From positions 2,170,001 to 2,234,000 of the forward strand of contig OZ246966.1 in assembly GCA_965232405.1 (NCBI GenBank): a DNA stretch of 64,000 nucleotides, given 5' to 3'. This DNA is from RCIO01 sp965232405 (GTDB lineage Bacteria; Pseudomonadota; Alphaproteobacteria; Rhizobiales; Rhizobiaceae). A program made the translations under genes and the position numbers. The notes beneath the pieces are model-generated. The model did not search any database and had not been told where the DNA came from. It was given only the letters and a program-made list of their open reading frames with translations. Every line of letters begins with the position of its first letter. Within the stretch, counting starts at the first letter, position 1. Shown piece by piece: positions 28,641 to 37,894 of this stretch.

Positions 28641-30854
28641 GTGGAAACCGCTTCCACGATCCGGCGAGCCTTGGTCTGCTGGGCGCTGCTGGGCATGGCA
28701 CTTCTGTCGGCGGGCTGCGGAAACCGGCTCGACGTACTCGCTTCCTGCGCGGATGCTTCAGGCGGCTTCGACTGTGTAACGCCGCGCCCCGCCAACAGCG
28801 GATACCAGGTCAACGACGATGCAGTCGTCCCCATTCCTTCGTCAGCGCCACGTAGGCTAGATGCAATCGACCGCGAGTATGAGCGGCAGTTCGTCGCCCT
28901 GCTTGCCGCCAACCGCCTCGCACACATGAACGAGGCCAACGGAATCGGGCCTCATGGCCGGTCCTATCTCGACGTGCTCAGCCACGACTTCCAGACCGAT
29001 TACCGTGCGGTCGAAAAGATCGCTTCGGTTGTCGAACGTCCACTGTCGGCTCTGCCCGCCGGTGCAAATGCGCGCGGCGGTTTCCGGCATTTCACACGTC
29101 CCTGGCGTACCTCCCGCAATGTGCTCTATCTGGGCAAGGGCAGCAGCCTGGGCGGGCAGAAGACGTTCTACTTTTCCGGGCTGCAGGCGCGGCGTGTGTT
29201 GATCGAGGTTCACGCAATCGACAACATGCCGGGCTCGCTGACCGGCCGCTGCGACGGCGCCGTTTCGGTTCGTGCGGCTGGTTATGCGCGCGACCACGCT
29301 GCCGGAGAGACGGTGAGCATCCGCGTTGGCGGAGACGAACGCGGCACCGTGATCGAGCCCGACGCCGGGCTCAGGCGTTGCGATTTTTTGTATGAGACGC
29401 AGGCACGCACCTATTCCGCGCGCCTCGCAGTGTTGCGCGAGGAAACAGCGGACCCGGCGTTGGCAGAATTCGACAGCCGTTACGAAGTATGCAGCGAGCC
29501 GGCGCTCGGCCGGCTGAGCGATCTCGAAAAGGCTTTCTGGCGCAGCCGCTGGTTGTCGCAGACCTGCGCGATGCCGGTCGGACACCCAACATTTCTGGAC
29601 GACGAGCGCGCCGGCTTCGATGCAAAGGTCAAGGCGCTCCTGGGACGGCCGCTTCCCGCGCAGGCATATGACGAACCCAACCCCGAATGGCCGCTGGACT
29701 TCTCGAACGCGCCGCGATTGTCGCTGATCTATGTGTCCTATCTCGACATGAAGGCCGATTTTTCCGGCCGGGTGATCGAGCGTCTGCTGCGCTGGCACGC
29801 AGCACGCGGCGCCAAGATACGAATCATGGTGACCGAGATTCTTGAGCGGCAGAAGGATCTGGCGCTGCTGCACAAGCTGGTGGCAGACTATCCAAATGTC
29901 CAGCTGCAGTTGTTTTCCTGGACGCCACCTGCTGGTGCTGGAGGCGAACAGCAGCTCAATCGCCTGCTGCGCACCCAGCACACCAAGATGCTTGGAGCCC
30001 TGTCCCCCGACCCCGGCCGGTCAACCGCGGTCATCGGCGGGCGCAACATTCATGACGGTTTTCTGTTCAGGCAGCCGGTCGACCTGACCGGTTTCGAGGG
30101 GCTCTACCAGTATCGCCCCGATGATTCTTCGTTCAGCCTGCACTACTATTCGAACTACAACGATTTTGGCGCCGCCTATCACGACGACGCAACGGTTCGG
30201 CGTCTGATGGCGCAAATGTCGACGCTGTGGCACCGCGACATCGACACGACGATGGTGCGCCCCTTCAGCGTTTCCCTGCGCGGTCATCATGGCCCGGTCC
30301 AGGACCGCATGCGGCACTTCGTTTCCGTGCCCTATGCCGACGGCATGGCGCTTGAGCGCGCTTATGTCGAACTGATCGATGCCGCGCGCAGCAAGATTGA
30401 GCTCGTCAATCCGTATCTCAACCCAACGCCGGCGATTGCGGCAGCACTCGACCGCGCAATCGAGCGCGGGGTGCGGATCGTCATGATCGGCCGCATCGAC
30501 CTGAAGGGTGATCTGGGTGGCAAGGTGCTGACTGCGCTCAACCAGCTGTTCGTCGAGGAATATGCCGACCGCATCGAAATGTACGAATACAAGGTGCCGA
30601 ACCTCTTGCTGCATTCGAAGCTGTTGATGATCGACGGAACGTTCGTTTCGATCTCGTCGGTCAACCTCAACAATCGCAGCTTTATCCACGACACCGAGAA
30701 CGGGATGGTGGCGCTCGACCGCGGCCTCTACCGGCGGATCAAGGCCGTCTTCGAGCGGTACCGGGCCGACTCCGTGCGGCTGTCGTCGGACGTGGAAATC
30801 CCGGCGCTCTACCGAAAGCTGCTCCGATCGAAGATCCTGCGCCAGGCTATGTAG
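28641..30854 (+). CDS. Phospholipase D-family lipoprotein
   Basis: A 737-residue PLD-superfamily protein. Reading from GTG 28641 (preceded by AAGGGGGA) gives a short basic N-terminus and a lipoprotein signal ending in LLSAGC, so it is probably anchored in an envelope membrane; ATG 28605 is an alternative start. Two HKD motifs are seen, HTK beginning near residue 447 and HSKLLMIDG near 658 followed by SVNLNNRS, so the active site looks complete. Enzymes of this superfamily include cardiolipin synthases and phosphodiesterases. The N-terminal 400 residues have no family I recognise. It overlaps the 3' end of the next, convergent gene by 8 bp. Confidence 0.82.
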   Translation: METASTIRRALVCWALLGMALLSAGCGNRLDVLASCADASGGFDCVTPRPANSGYQVNDDAVVPIPSSAPRRLDAIDREYERQFVALLAANRLAHMNEANGIGPHGRSYLDVLSHDFQTDYRAVEKIASVVERPLSALPAGANARGGFRHFTRPWRTSRNVLYLGKGSSLGGQKTFYFSGLQARRVLIEVHAIDNMPGSLTGRCDGAVSVRAAGYARDHAAGETVSIRVGGDERGTVIEPDAGLRRCDFLYETQARTYSARLAVLREETADPALAEFDSRYEVCSEPALGRLSDLEKAFWRSRWLSQTCAMPVGHPTFLDDERAGFDAKVKALLGRPLPAQAYDEPNPEWPLDFSNAPRLSLIYVSYLDMKADFSGRVIERLLRWHAARGAKIRIMVTEILERQKDLALLHKLVADYPNVQLQLFSWTPPAGAGGEQQLNRLLRTQHTKMLGALSPDPGRSTAVIGGRNIHDGFLFRQPVDLTGFEGLYQYRPDDSSFSLHYYSNYNDFGAAYHDDATVRRLMAQMSTLWHRDIDTTMVRPFSVSLRGHHGPVQDRMRHFVSVPYADGMALERAYVELIDAARSKIELVNPYLNPTPAIAAALDRAIERGVRIVMIGRIDLKGDLGGKVLTALNQLFVEEYADRIEMYEYKVPNLLLHSKLLMIDGTFVSISSVNLNNRSFIHDTENGMVALDRGLYRRIKAVFERYRADSVRLSSDVEIPALYRKLLRSKILRQAM

Positions 30855-32493
30855 CCGATTTCGATCCGGCTTCCTGCTGCGCGCGGTCTCGGAAAATGCG
30901 TCGGATCACCTTGCCGGTCGTCGTCAGAGGCATGGAATCCACGAACTCGATCTCGCGCGGATATTCGTGCGCAGACAGACGGGTCTTCACCCAGTCGCGG
31001 ATTTCGGCAACCAGTTCGTTGCTTGGCTCCCGTCCGTTCTTAAGCACCACATAGGCTTTCACGATCTCGGTGCGCAGTTCGTCCGGCTTGCCCACGGCGG
31101 CCGCCAGCGCCACGGCGGGATGTCCCGTCAGGCAGTCCTCGATTTCTCCAGGGCCGATGCGATAACCGGCCGAGGTGATGACATCGTCGTCGCGGCCGAA
31201 GAAGTGAACATAACCGTCATTGTCGATGATGCCCTGATCGCCGGTGGTCATCCAGTCGCCGATGAACTTGTTCTTCGTCGCTTCGGGGTTTTGCCAGTAT
31301 TCAAGAAACATCACAGGATCCGGCCGCGCGACCGCGATCTGACCGGTCTCGCCGACCTTCACGGGCTGGCCCTGGTCGTTGATGACAGCGACGCGATGCC
31401 CCGGCACAGGCAGGCCGATTGCGCTGGCGCGTGAAACGCCAAGCTCGGCACAGGACGACAACACGATGTTGCATTCGGTCTGGCCGTAGAACTCGTTGAT
31501 GGTGAGGCCGAGTTCAGCCTCGCCCCACTCATAGGTCTCGCGGCCAAGCGATTCACCGCCGGATGCCACCGTGCGGAATGACAGGTCGAAGCGGTCGCGA
31601 ATGCTGCCGGCGGATTTCAGCATACGCAGCGCCGTTGGCGGGATGAAGGCGTTGCGCACCTTGAAACGTTCGGCCAGCGCAAGTGCCGTTTCGGGATCGA
31701 ACTTCTCGGCCGGGCTCGCCACCACGGTCACACCGAAATAGAGGCCGGGCAGAAGGATGTTCAACAGCCCGCCGGCCCAGGCCCAGTCCGCCGGTGTCCA
31801 CATGCGGTCGCCGGGCTGCGGGAAAAACTCGTGATGGAACTGCACGCCCGGCAGATGGCCAAGCAACACGCGGTGACCATGCAGCGCGCCCTTGGGCGGG
31901 CCAGTGGTGCCCGAGGTGAAGATCATCAGAGCGGGATCGTCCGGCTTCGTGGCCGCCGCTTCGAAATTGCGGTCGTTATCTGCAACGAGTTTGTGGAAGT
32001 CCTCGACACCCGGCGATTCGCCATCGGTCGAGATCACGGTTTCAAGCAATGGAAGCCGATCGCGGATGCCTGCGATGCGGTCTGCGCCCGATGCATTGGT
32101 GACAACGGCCCGTACCCCAGCCGTCTGCAGGCGGTATTCGAGCGCCTCCGCGCCGAACAGCAGTGCAAGAGGCACGGCGATGGCGCCAAGCTTGTAGATC
32201 GCGACATGGGCGATGACCGTCTCGAAGCCCTGCGGCAGGAGCAGTGCCACGCGATCCCCGGCTCCGACGCCAAATCCCTTGAGCGCATTGGCGAGCGCAC
32301 TGGAATGCGCGGAGAGTTCACCAAAGGTGAGTTCGGGGGCTTCGCCGTTCAACGTGCCGGCAATGACTGCCACGCGGTCGGGATCTTCCGCCGCCCAGCG
32401 GTCGGCTACGGCTGTGCCGATGTTGAAGCGGTCGGGGATTTGCCAGCGGAAGTCGCGATAAAGCTCGGGGTAGGTGTCGCGCCGCTCAAGCAT
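30847..32493 (-). CDS. Acyl-CoA synthetase (AMP-forming)
   Basis: A 548-residue ANL-superfamily ligase. It shows the P-loop-like motif LMIFTSGTTGPPKG, the adenylate motif region NEFYGQTE, the hinge motif TTGDQGIIDNDGYVHFFGRDDD and the C-terminal catalytic Lys in TTTGKVIRR. It activates a carboxylic acid to an acyl-AMP and then the CoA thioester. The closest general type is acetyl/propionyl- or medium-chain acyl-CoA synthetase; the substrate is not fixed by what I can see. It is a single gene with no operon partners. Confidence 0.88.
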   Translation of the reverse strand: MLERRDTYPELYRDFRWQIPDRFNIGTAVADRWAAEDPDRVAVIAGTLNGEAPELTFGELSAHSSALANALKGFGVGAGDRVALLLPQGFETVIAHVAIYKLGAIAVPLALLFGAEALEYRLQTAGVRAVVTNASGADRIAGIRDRLPLLETVISTDGESPGVEDFHKLVADNDRNFEAAATKPDDPALMIFTSGTTGPPKGALHGHRVLLGHLPGVQFHHEFFPQPGDRMWTPADWAWAGGLLNILLPGLYFGVTVVASPAEKFDPETALALAERFKVRNAFIPPTALRMLKSAGSIRDRFDLSFRTVASGGESLGRETYEWGEAELGLTINEFYGQTECNIVLSSCAELGVSRASAIGLPVPGHRVAVINDQGQPVKVGETGQIAVARPDPVMFLEYWQNPEATKNKFIGDWMTTGDQGIIDNDGYVHFFGRDDDVITSAGYRIGPGEIEDCLTGHPAVALAAAVGKPDELRTEIVKAYVVLKNGREPSNELVAEIRDWVKTRLSAHEYPREIEFVDSMPLTTTGKVIRRIFRDRAQQEAGSKSAT

Positions 32494-32554
32494 TCACCGC
32501 GATCTCGCGTGTCGATCTGTTGAACCGCCACGCGAAGCCCGATCGGGCGTAGCG

Positions 32555-32639
32555 TGGTGCCCCTGGCCGGGCTCGAACCAGCACTCCTTGCGGAACTCGA
32601 TTTTGAGTCGAGCGCGTCTACCAATTCCGCCACAGGGGC
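32555..32639 (-). tRNA. tRNA-Leu (anticodon CAA)
   Basis: On the minus strand an 85-nt tRNA folds with a 7-bp acceptor stem (GCCCCTG / CAGGGGC), a CTCGA / TCGAG anticodon stem with loop CTCAAAA giving anticodon CAA at 32603-32605, a long variable arm typical of leucine tRNAs, a GGTTCGAGCC T-arm and an encoded CCA end. It reads UUG codons. Confidence 0.96.
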
Positions 32640-32673
32640 CCGACGGAGCGAACGCCCCGCCGATTGGCTGCGG

Positions 32674-32701
32674 ACTATAGGGACAAGGGGTCTCGCGTCA
32701 A
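32674..32701 (-). promoter_or_regulatory. Promoter of tRNA-Leu
   Basis: On the minus strand TTGACG (32696-32701) and TATAGT (32674-32679) are 16 bp apart, placing the transcription start about 30 nt before the mature tRNA 5' end. Confidence 0.75.
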
Positions 32702-32725
32702 TACGAGGTTGTGAGCGCGGGGCGA

Positions 32726-34813
32726 TCAGGCCGAATTTGCCAATCCTGCTTCGATGCGCGACTTCACGCTGGATCGCCAGTGATCCAGGAAGGTGCGGAA
32801 TTCGGCTTCCGGCACGGGTTTGGAAAAGAGGTAACCCTGCAGATCGTGGCAGCCCTCCTTGTAGAGGAAGGCGGCCTGAGCCGGCGTCTCCACGCCTTCG
32901 GCCGTGACGGCGAGGCCCAGATTTCTGGCCATTGCGATGATTGAGCGCACGATTGCCGTGTCTTCCGATACCGGCGCGTTGCCGATCTTGGTCACGAAAC
33001 CGCGGTCGATCTTGATGCGGGTCAGCGGGTAGCGGGTCAGGTAGCTCAACGACGCGTAGCCGGTGCCGAAATCGTCGAACGCGATGCTCACGCCCTTCGC
33101 GCGCAGCTGCACCAGCGGCGACAGGACAGAGTCGTCGCGGTCCAGGGCGACATTTTCGGTGATTTCGAGTTCAAGAGCCTCGGGCGGCAATCCGCTTTCG
33201 GCGAGTGCCGCTTCAACATCCGCGACCAGGGTTCCGGACCGGAACTGCGAGGGGAACAGATTGACGGCAATCATCGGGCAATTGCCGTCCGCGTCGCGCC
33301 ATTTTGCTGCCGCCTTGCAGGCTGTGTGCAGTATCCATCGCCCGACTTGCGGCGCCACGGCGTTTTCGGCCAGTGCATCGATGAAGATGCCGGGCGGCAG
33401 AATGCCCCGTTCCGGGTGCCGCCATCTGAGCAGCGCTTCGGCACCGATGATCGTTTCGTCGGATGTGCGGATCTGCGGTTGGTAGTGCAGCTCAAATTCG
33501 TCCTGGGTGCATGCTCGACGCAGTTCAATGTCCAGTTCACGCCGCGCTTCGGCCTTGACCCGCAATTGCGGCATGTAGAACCGGCTGGTCCTGCCGCCGC
33601 CCGCCTTTGCGTCGTGGAGTGCCAGGTCGGCATTGGAAACCAGTTCGTCGACGGTTGTGCCGTCGGCTGGCGCAATCGCGATGCCGGCACTCGCCGAGAC
33701 AAGGAGGTTATGCCCTTCGATAGCGAAGCGGTTGGATAGTCCGCCGAGCAGTTGATCGACGGTCGCCGAAATCGCCAGCGGGTCTGCACACCCCGGAAGC
33801 ACCAGAACGAATTCGTCGCCTCCAAGCCGGTAGACCTGCGAACCCTCGCCGACAGCGCGCAGGCGCCTGGCCACTTCTTTGAGCAGCGCGTCGCCAACGG
33901 AGTGGCCGAGCGTATCGTTGATGTCCTTGAAGCCGTCCAGATCAATGATTGCGATAGCTGTATGGGCATCGTTGGCGTCGTCGTGCAACAGCGCGCCAAG
34001 ACCCTCATGCAGGCTCGCCCGATTGCCCAGCCCAGTCATCACATCCGATAACGCCAGATGCCTCAACCGTTCATCCGCGGCGTGTTGCTCGGTCATGTCG
34101 CGGCCGATGAAGTAGTAACGCTGTTCGGCTTCGGACCACACGCCCGACCAACTCATCGGCAGGACTGAACCGTCCTTGCGCCGGCAACGGCACTCGTAGT
34201 TGCGTATCTGGCCGTGAGCCCTCACGTGGCGCAGCGCGTCGCGCGCATCCTCCAGATCGTCCGGATGGATGATGTCGACATTGCTGAGGCCGATCATTTC
34301 TTCCGGCTCGTAACCCAGCGTGGCAGCGGTGCTTGGGCTGACGCGTCGGTAGCGACCCTCGCGGTCGGCAATGAGAATGACGTCGACCGAATTTTCGAAC
34401 AGCCTGCGCCGTTCCTCCGATTCCTGGCTGAGAGCTTCTTCCTTGACGCGGATCCTTGCTTCCGCATCGCCCCACTCGCGCATCGCCATTGGAAGCCAGT
34501 ACATCGACAGGACAAAAAGAACCACGGCCGCGGCGATGACCGTCATCCCCTTCATCGACATGACGTAAAGAGGATCGGACAGGATCGAGGTCCATTCGGG
34601 GAAAACGCCGTACCGGCCACCCCAATAGATGCCGAAATAAAGGTTCTCCGACAGGTTTCTCACCGTGTCGATAAGCAGCACGGCAAGAAGCAGCCGCATG
34701 GCGCCGAAATTCTTCGGATTGCGCGCATATGCAACGCACAGCGTGCACAATACGGCAAGCCAAAGGACAACGATGATCCAGTAGGTCAGGGTGGCGGCGA
34801 GATTCATCGACAA
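32726..34813 (-). CDS. PAS-GGDEF-EAL c-di-GMP signalling membrane protein
   Basis: A 695-residue cyclic-di-GMP protein. Three hydrophobic segments occupy about residues 10-110 (inner-membrane sensor), then a PAS domain (about 135-245), a diguanylate cyclase with intact GGDEF at 331-335, and an EAL phosphodiesterase with intact EAL at 459-461 and DDFGTGYASL further on. Both catalytic signatures are present, so it could make or break c-di-GMP depending on the signal. It is transcribed alone, downstream of the MBL-fold gene with a 181-bp gap. Confidence 0.93.
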   Translation of the reverse strand: MSMNLAATLTYWIIVVLWLAVLCTLCVAYARNPKNFGAMRLLLAVLLIDTVRNLSENLYFGIYWGGRYGVFPEWTSILSDPLYVMSMKGMTVIAAAVVLFVLSMYWLPMAMREWGDAEARIRVKEEALSQESEERRRLFENSVDVILIADREGRYRRVSPSTAATLGYEPEEMIGLSNVDIIHPDDLEDARDALRHVRAHGQIRNYECRCRRKDGSVLPMSWSGVWSEAEQRYYFIGRDMTEQHAADERLRHLALSDVMTGLGNRASLHEGLGALLHDDANDAHTAIAIIDLDGFKDINDTLGHSVGDALLKEVARRLRAVGEGSQVYRLGGDEFVLVLPGCADPLAISATVDQLLGGLSNRFAIEGHNLLVSASAGIAIAPADGTTVDELVSNADLALHDAKAGGGRTSRFYMPQLRVKAEARRELDIELRRACTQDEFELHYQPQIRTSDETIIGAEALLRWRHPERGILPPGIFIDALAENAVAPQVGRWILHTACKAAAKWRDADGNCPMIAVNLFPSQFRSGTLVADVEAALAESGLPPEALELEITENVALDRDDSVLSPLVQLRAKGVSIAFDDFGTGYASLSYLTRYPLTRIKIDRGFVTKIGNAPVSEDTAIVRSIIAMARNLGLAVTAEGVETPAQAAFLYKEGCHDLQGYLFSKPVPEAEFRTFLDHWRSSVKSRIEAGLANSA

Positions 34814-34994
34814 GTCGTTACTCTCTACTAACCAAGCGAGTAGAACGGCTAATCATCAATAATTGGTTGAAAAACTGCGCTCTTTGGCGCTTTGGTCAGC
34901 CAAGCCTTCGGGAATTCGTCAATGGGCCGCAATGCCGCGCCCGGACAGTTTCCGGGCGCGCGGTCTGCTGTTGGGTGCTCGCCGGCGTTCCCTG

Positions 34995-35786
34995 TCAGCC
35001 GTACCAGGGACCCATCACAACTTCGCTTCCACCGCCGGCTTCGGCCAGCAGGCGTGCGAATTCCGCCGGATCCTGAGTGCCGTCGTCGCGTCCGCGATAA
35101 TGATAGGGATAAACCACTCCCGGTGCGAAGTCCGCCACCGCCGACGCGGCCTGACTGGCATCCATGGTGAAAGGCAGGTTCATGCATACGAAGGCGATGT
35201 CGATTCCGGTCAGGGCGCGCATCTCGGGAATGTCTTCCGTATCGCCGGAGATGTAGACGCGCTTGCCGTCAATGCCTAGCACATAGCCGTTGTCGCGGCC
35301 CTGCGGGTGAAACTGCTGCCTGCCATCGGTGATGTTGTAGGCGGTGATGGCCTCGATGCTGACGTCGCCTGCCGATGTGTTTTCACCATTCGCAATAGCC
35401 GTTGCCTTGGCCTTCAGGTCGTCGGGCAGCTTGTCGTGCACGGCAGGGTTGGTGACCAGCATCGTGCTGTCGCCCATGAGTGCGGCCAGCGTGTCCGCGT
35501 TGAAGTGGTCGCCATGCTCATGCGTGACGAGGATCAGGTCCGGCTCGGGATGACCCTCATAGGCCGAAGGCTCTCCGACCGGATCGGCGTAAATCACCAT
35601 GCCTGGAACGGTCATGACGAAGGACGCGTGGGAGATCGGATGAATGGCGATTTCGCCATTGTCGGTCATGTAGGTGTCGGCCTTGTCCATCTGCGCACGC
35701 GCATGGAACGGCATGACGGTGATAGTGCCCGCGCCGGCCAGGCCGGCAAGTCCGAGTTTCAGCGTTTCGCGTCGGGTGATGTGCAT
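34995..35786 (-). CDS. Tat-exported metallo-beta-lactamase-fold hydrolase
   Basis: A 263-residue protein with a twin-arginine signal (ITRRETLKLG, Arg5-Arg6) and an MBL fold with the zinc motif HEHGDH at residues 89-94. It resembles the UPF0173/YtkL-type hydrolases more than true beta-lactamases; the substrate is unknown. Start ATG 35786 follows GGAGGGAAC. A G/C-rich hairpin (CGCGCCCGG / CCGGGCGCG, 34936-34960) lies downstream, but without a clear T run. Confidence 0.85.
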   Translation of the reverse strand: MHITRRETLKLGLAGLAGAGTITVMPFHARAQMDKADTYMTDNGEIAIHPISHASFVMTVPGMVIYADPVGEPSAYEGHPEPDLILVTHEHGDHFNADTLAALMGDSTMLVTNPAVHDKLPDDLKAKATAIANGENTSAGDVSIEAITAYNITDGRQQFHPQGRDNGYVLGIDGKRVYISGDTEDIPEMRALTGIDIAFVCMNLPFTMDASQAASAVADFAPGVVYPYHYRGRDDGTQDPAEFARLLAEAGGGSEVVMGPWYG

Positions 35787-35991
35787 CGTTCCCTCCAATT
35801 GGACAATAGAAATTCGTTCCGCCGGGCTGGCGGGTGCAATCAATGATAGTGGCACGATGCGACGCGGCGAGGTCCCGGTTCTCACGATCGTTTGAGTGGA
35901 GCGTGATGGGCCCGGCCGATCCCTCTTGCCGCATTGCCACGCGGGCGCATTGATCCTAAACAGCGCGTCGGCTCACCGGACACCGTTTTCC

Positions 35992-36573
35992 ATGCTTCGA
36001 CGCCTTTACGACTGGACCATGTCCCTGGCGCGGACCCGTTACGCCGAAGGCGCGCTTTCCGGCGTTTCGTTTGCCGAGAGCTCGTTCTTTCCAATTCCGC
36101 CTGATGTGCTTCTGATCCCGATGGTGCTGGCGAAACGCTCCTACTGGATCCGCTATGCCTTCATTTGCACTGTGTCGTCGATCCTCGGCGCGCTGCTGGG
36201 TTATGCGATTGGCGCCTTCCTCTATGAGACGATCGGCCAGCCGATCCTTGCTTTCTACAATGCCGAAGACGCGTTTGCGCGGCTTGCCGAATGGTACAAT
36301 CGCTGGGGCGGCTGGGGCGTTCTCTTCGCCGCGATCACGCCATTTCCCTACAAGGTGCTGACGATCTTTTCGGGTGCTACCGGGCTGAACCTGTTCGTTT
36401 TCGTGATCGTGTCCGTCATCGGGCGAGGCTTGCGCTTCTTCCTCGTGGCCGGCCTGCTCTACCGGTACGGCGAACCGATACGCGAGTTCATCGAAGCGCG
36501 GCTGGGCCTCCTTTTCACCCTATTCATGGTGCTGCTGGTCGGCGGTTTCGTCGCTGTCCGTTATGTATTCTGA
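35992..36573 (+). CDS. YqaA/DedA family membrane protein
   Basis: A 193-residue inner-membrane protein with four or five hydrophobic segments and the SNARE-associated/VTT signature (FAESSFFPIPPDVLLIPM near the N-terminus, the Gly-rich TPFPYKVLTIFSG later). YqaA/DedA proteins affect lipid translocation and membrane potential. ATG 35992 begins the conserved LRRLYDWT segment; the upstream frame has no support. It lies 7 bp before the DsbB gene, so the two are probably co-transcribed. Confidence 0.87.
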   Translation: MLRRLYDWTMSLARTRYAEGALSGVSFAESSFFPIPPDVLLIPMVLAKRSYWIRYAFICTVSSILGALLGYAIGAFLYETIGQPILAFYNAEDAFARLAEWYNRWGGWGVLFAAITPFPYKVLTIFSGATGLNLFVFVIVSVIGRGLRFFLVAGLLYRYGEPIREFIEARLGLLFTLFMVLLVGGFVAVRYVF

Positions 36574-36580
36574 GGCTGTC

Positions 36581-37105
36581 ATGACCCTTTCCCAACCCGC
36601 CGGAAGAACCCAGATGCTGGCGGCGCTTGTGCTCCTTGTCGGCATGGCAGTCACGGTGGGAACGGCGCTCGGCTTCCAGCACATTGGCGGCTACATTCCC
36701 TGCAAGCTCTGTCTCGGCCAGCGGACGCCCTATTATGTTGGGGTACCCCTCATGGCGCTGGCGCTGATCTCGTCGATGCTCAAGCTGCCGGGCATCGTTA
36801 CGCGCGGCCTGCTTTTGGCTGGCGGGCTGCTGATGGCCTATGGCGCATATCTCGGCGGCTTCCACTCCGGCGTCGAATGGGGCTGGTGGGATGGACCGAC
36901 AGACTGCGGCGCGGTCGATGCGCCGCCTGCCGGCAGTGGCTCCGGCGGCATTCTGGATTCCATCAACACCGTTATCCCGCCATCGTGCAACGAGGCGGTC
37001 GGCAGGTTTCTCGGACTGTCATTTGCAGGGTGGAATTTTGTCGCCAGCATCGCACTGGCGGCGATCGCCATCTACGGGGCGTTCGCGCGCAAAAGCAGGT
37101 CGTAA
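36581..37105 (+). CDS. DsbB-family disulfide oxidoreductase
   Basis: A 174-residue protein with four transmembrane segments that reoxidises the periplasmic thiol oxidase DsbA using quinone. The quinone-proximal CxxC (Cys41-Cys44, PCKLC) is present, and the second pair, Cys109 and Cys136, lies in a periplasmic loop. The loop between them is Gly/Pro/Ser-rich. ATG 36581 is chosen because GAGG precedes it; ATG 36563 would overlap the previous gene. Confidence 0.88.
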   Translation: MTLSQPAGRTQMLAALVLLVGMAVTVGTALGFQHIGGYIPCKLCLGQRTPYYVGVPLMALALISSMLKLPGIVTRGLLLAGGLLMAYGAYLGGFHSGVEWGWWDGPTDCGAVDAPPAGSGSGGILDSINTVIPPSCNEAVGRFLGLSFAGWNFVASIALAAIAIYGAFARKSRS

Positions 37106-37203
37106 GGCCGTTCCGCAGAGCGGCTGTTTCAAAAATACCTTGTCCGCCAGCAAGCGGACCGGACAAGGCGGCGCCGTTCCGGCACCGCCTGGAAGGTCAG
37201 GCG

Positions 37204-37383
37204 TCAGTGCCTGGTGGGCAATACACGTATCTTGTGGATTTCATCCTTGATGGCCAGCTTGCGTCGCTTGAGTTCGGCGATTTCTCCGTCGCTTGCCGAT
37301 GGATGCGCCATCGCTTCGTCGATTTCCTGTTCGATCTCGCCGTGCTTGCGCTGCAGTTCCGCAAGGTGGGATTCAAGTGACAT
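37204..37383 (-). CDS. DUF465 (YdcH-like) small protein
   Basis: A 59-residue all-helical protein with the DUF465 pattern HLAELQRKHGEIEQEIDEAM and the conserved ELKRRKLAIKDEI. Such proteins are common in Rhizobiales; the function is unknown. ATG 37383 follows GGAAGGGAG. A second DUF465 gene is divergent 237 bp away. No domain beyond the coiled-coil is visible. Confidence 0.85.
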   Translation of the reverse strand: MSLESHLAELQRKHGEIEQEIDEAMAHPSASDGEIAELKRRKLAIKDEIHKIRVLPTRH

Positions 37384-37477
37384 GCTCGCTCTCCCTTCCT
37401 GTTCCTCGTTGGCGCCGTGCGCGGGCACTCGCTCCGCCGGAATCAGGCCCGTGACGGCTATGTAACAGTGTGCCACC

Positions 37478-37497
37478 AATCGACGTGCAAGTCGATT
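37478..37497. promoter_or_regulatory. Inverted repeat between the two DUF465 genes
   Basis: AATCGAC-N6-GTCGATT is a perfect 7-bp inverted repeat in the divergent gap. GATTTCTT is also directly repeated at 37494-37501 and 37510-37517. It may be an operator; no regulator is adjacent. Confidence 0.4.
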
Positions 37498-37620
37498 TCT
37501 TGATGGTAGGATTTCTTAAACGGCCGAAATATGGTAATGCGCGGCGCGCCGGTTGCGATGTGCGGAACCGGTCCCGCCATCCTCTTGAGCGCCTTTCGGT
37601 CGCCAAACGGTCATTGCTGC

Positions 37621-37824
37621 ATGTCGGAACAGGAACAGGCCGATATTCGTCTCGAATATGCGCGCTTGAAGCAGGAACACATCGATTTCGACAGCGCGAT
37701 CAACGCGATGATCGCGACAGGCTGCGACCCGCTGCAAATCCAGCGCATGAAGAAAAAGAAGCTCGCCATCAAGGACCGGATGTCGAAGCTCGAAGACAGC
37801 ATCATTCCCGACATCATCGCCTGA
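37621..37824 (+). CDS. DUF465 (YdcH-like) small protein, second copy
   Basis: A 67-residue helical protein with a C-terminal KKKKLAIKDRMSKLED stretch that parallels the first DUF465 protein, though the rest differs. ATG 37621 is chosen because the conserved part begins there. It is followed after 70 bp by purE. Function unknown. Confidence 0.8.
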   Translation: MSEQEQADIRLEYARLKQEHIDFDSAINAMIATGCDPLQIQRMKKKKLAIKDRMSKLEDSIIPDIIA

Positions 37825-37894
37825 ACGTTTCCCGTGCTTGTGAGCAACGGGAATATCCGCTAATCGCCAACCAGTTTCACGGAGCCGGAAAACG

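Noticed and set aside
34936..34960. 9-bp G/C hairpin downstream of the MBL-fold gene
   Set aside because: Strong stem but no T run on either strand; noted only as a possible 3' end.
37138..37168. CCTTGTCC / GGACAAGG inverted repeat after the DsbB gene
   Set aside because: No T run follows, and an alternative inner stem competes; too weak to call a terminator.
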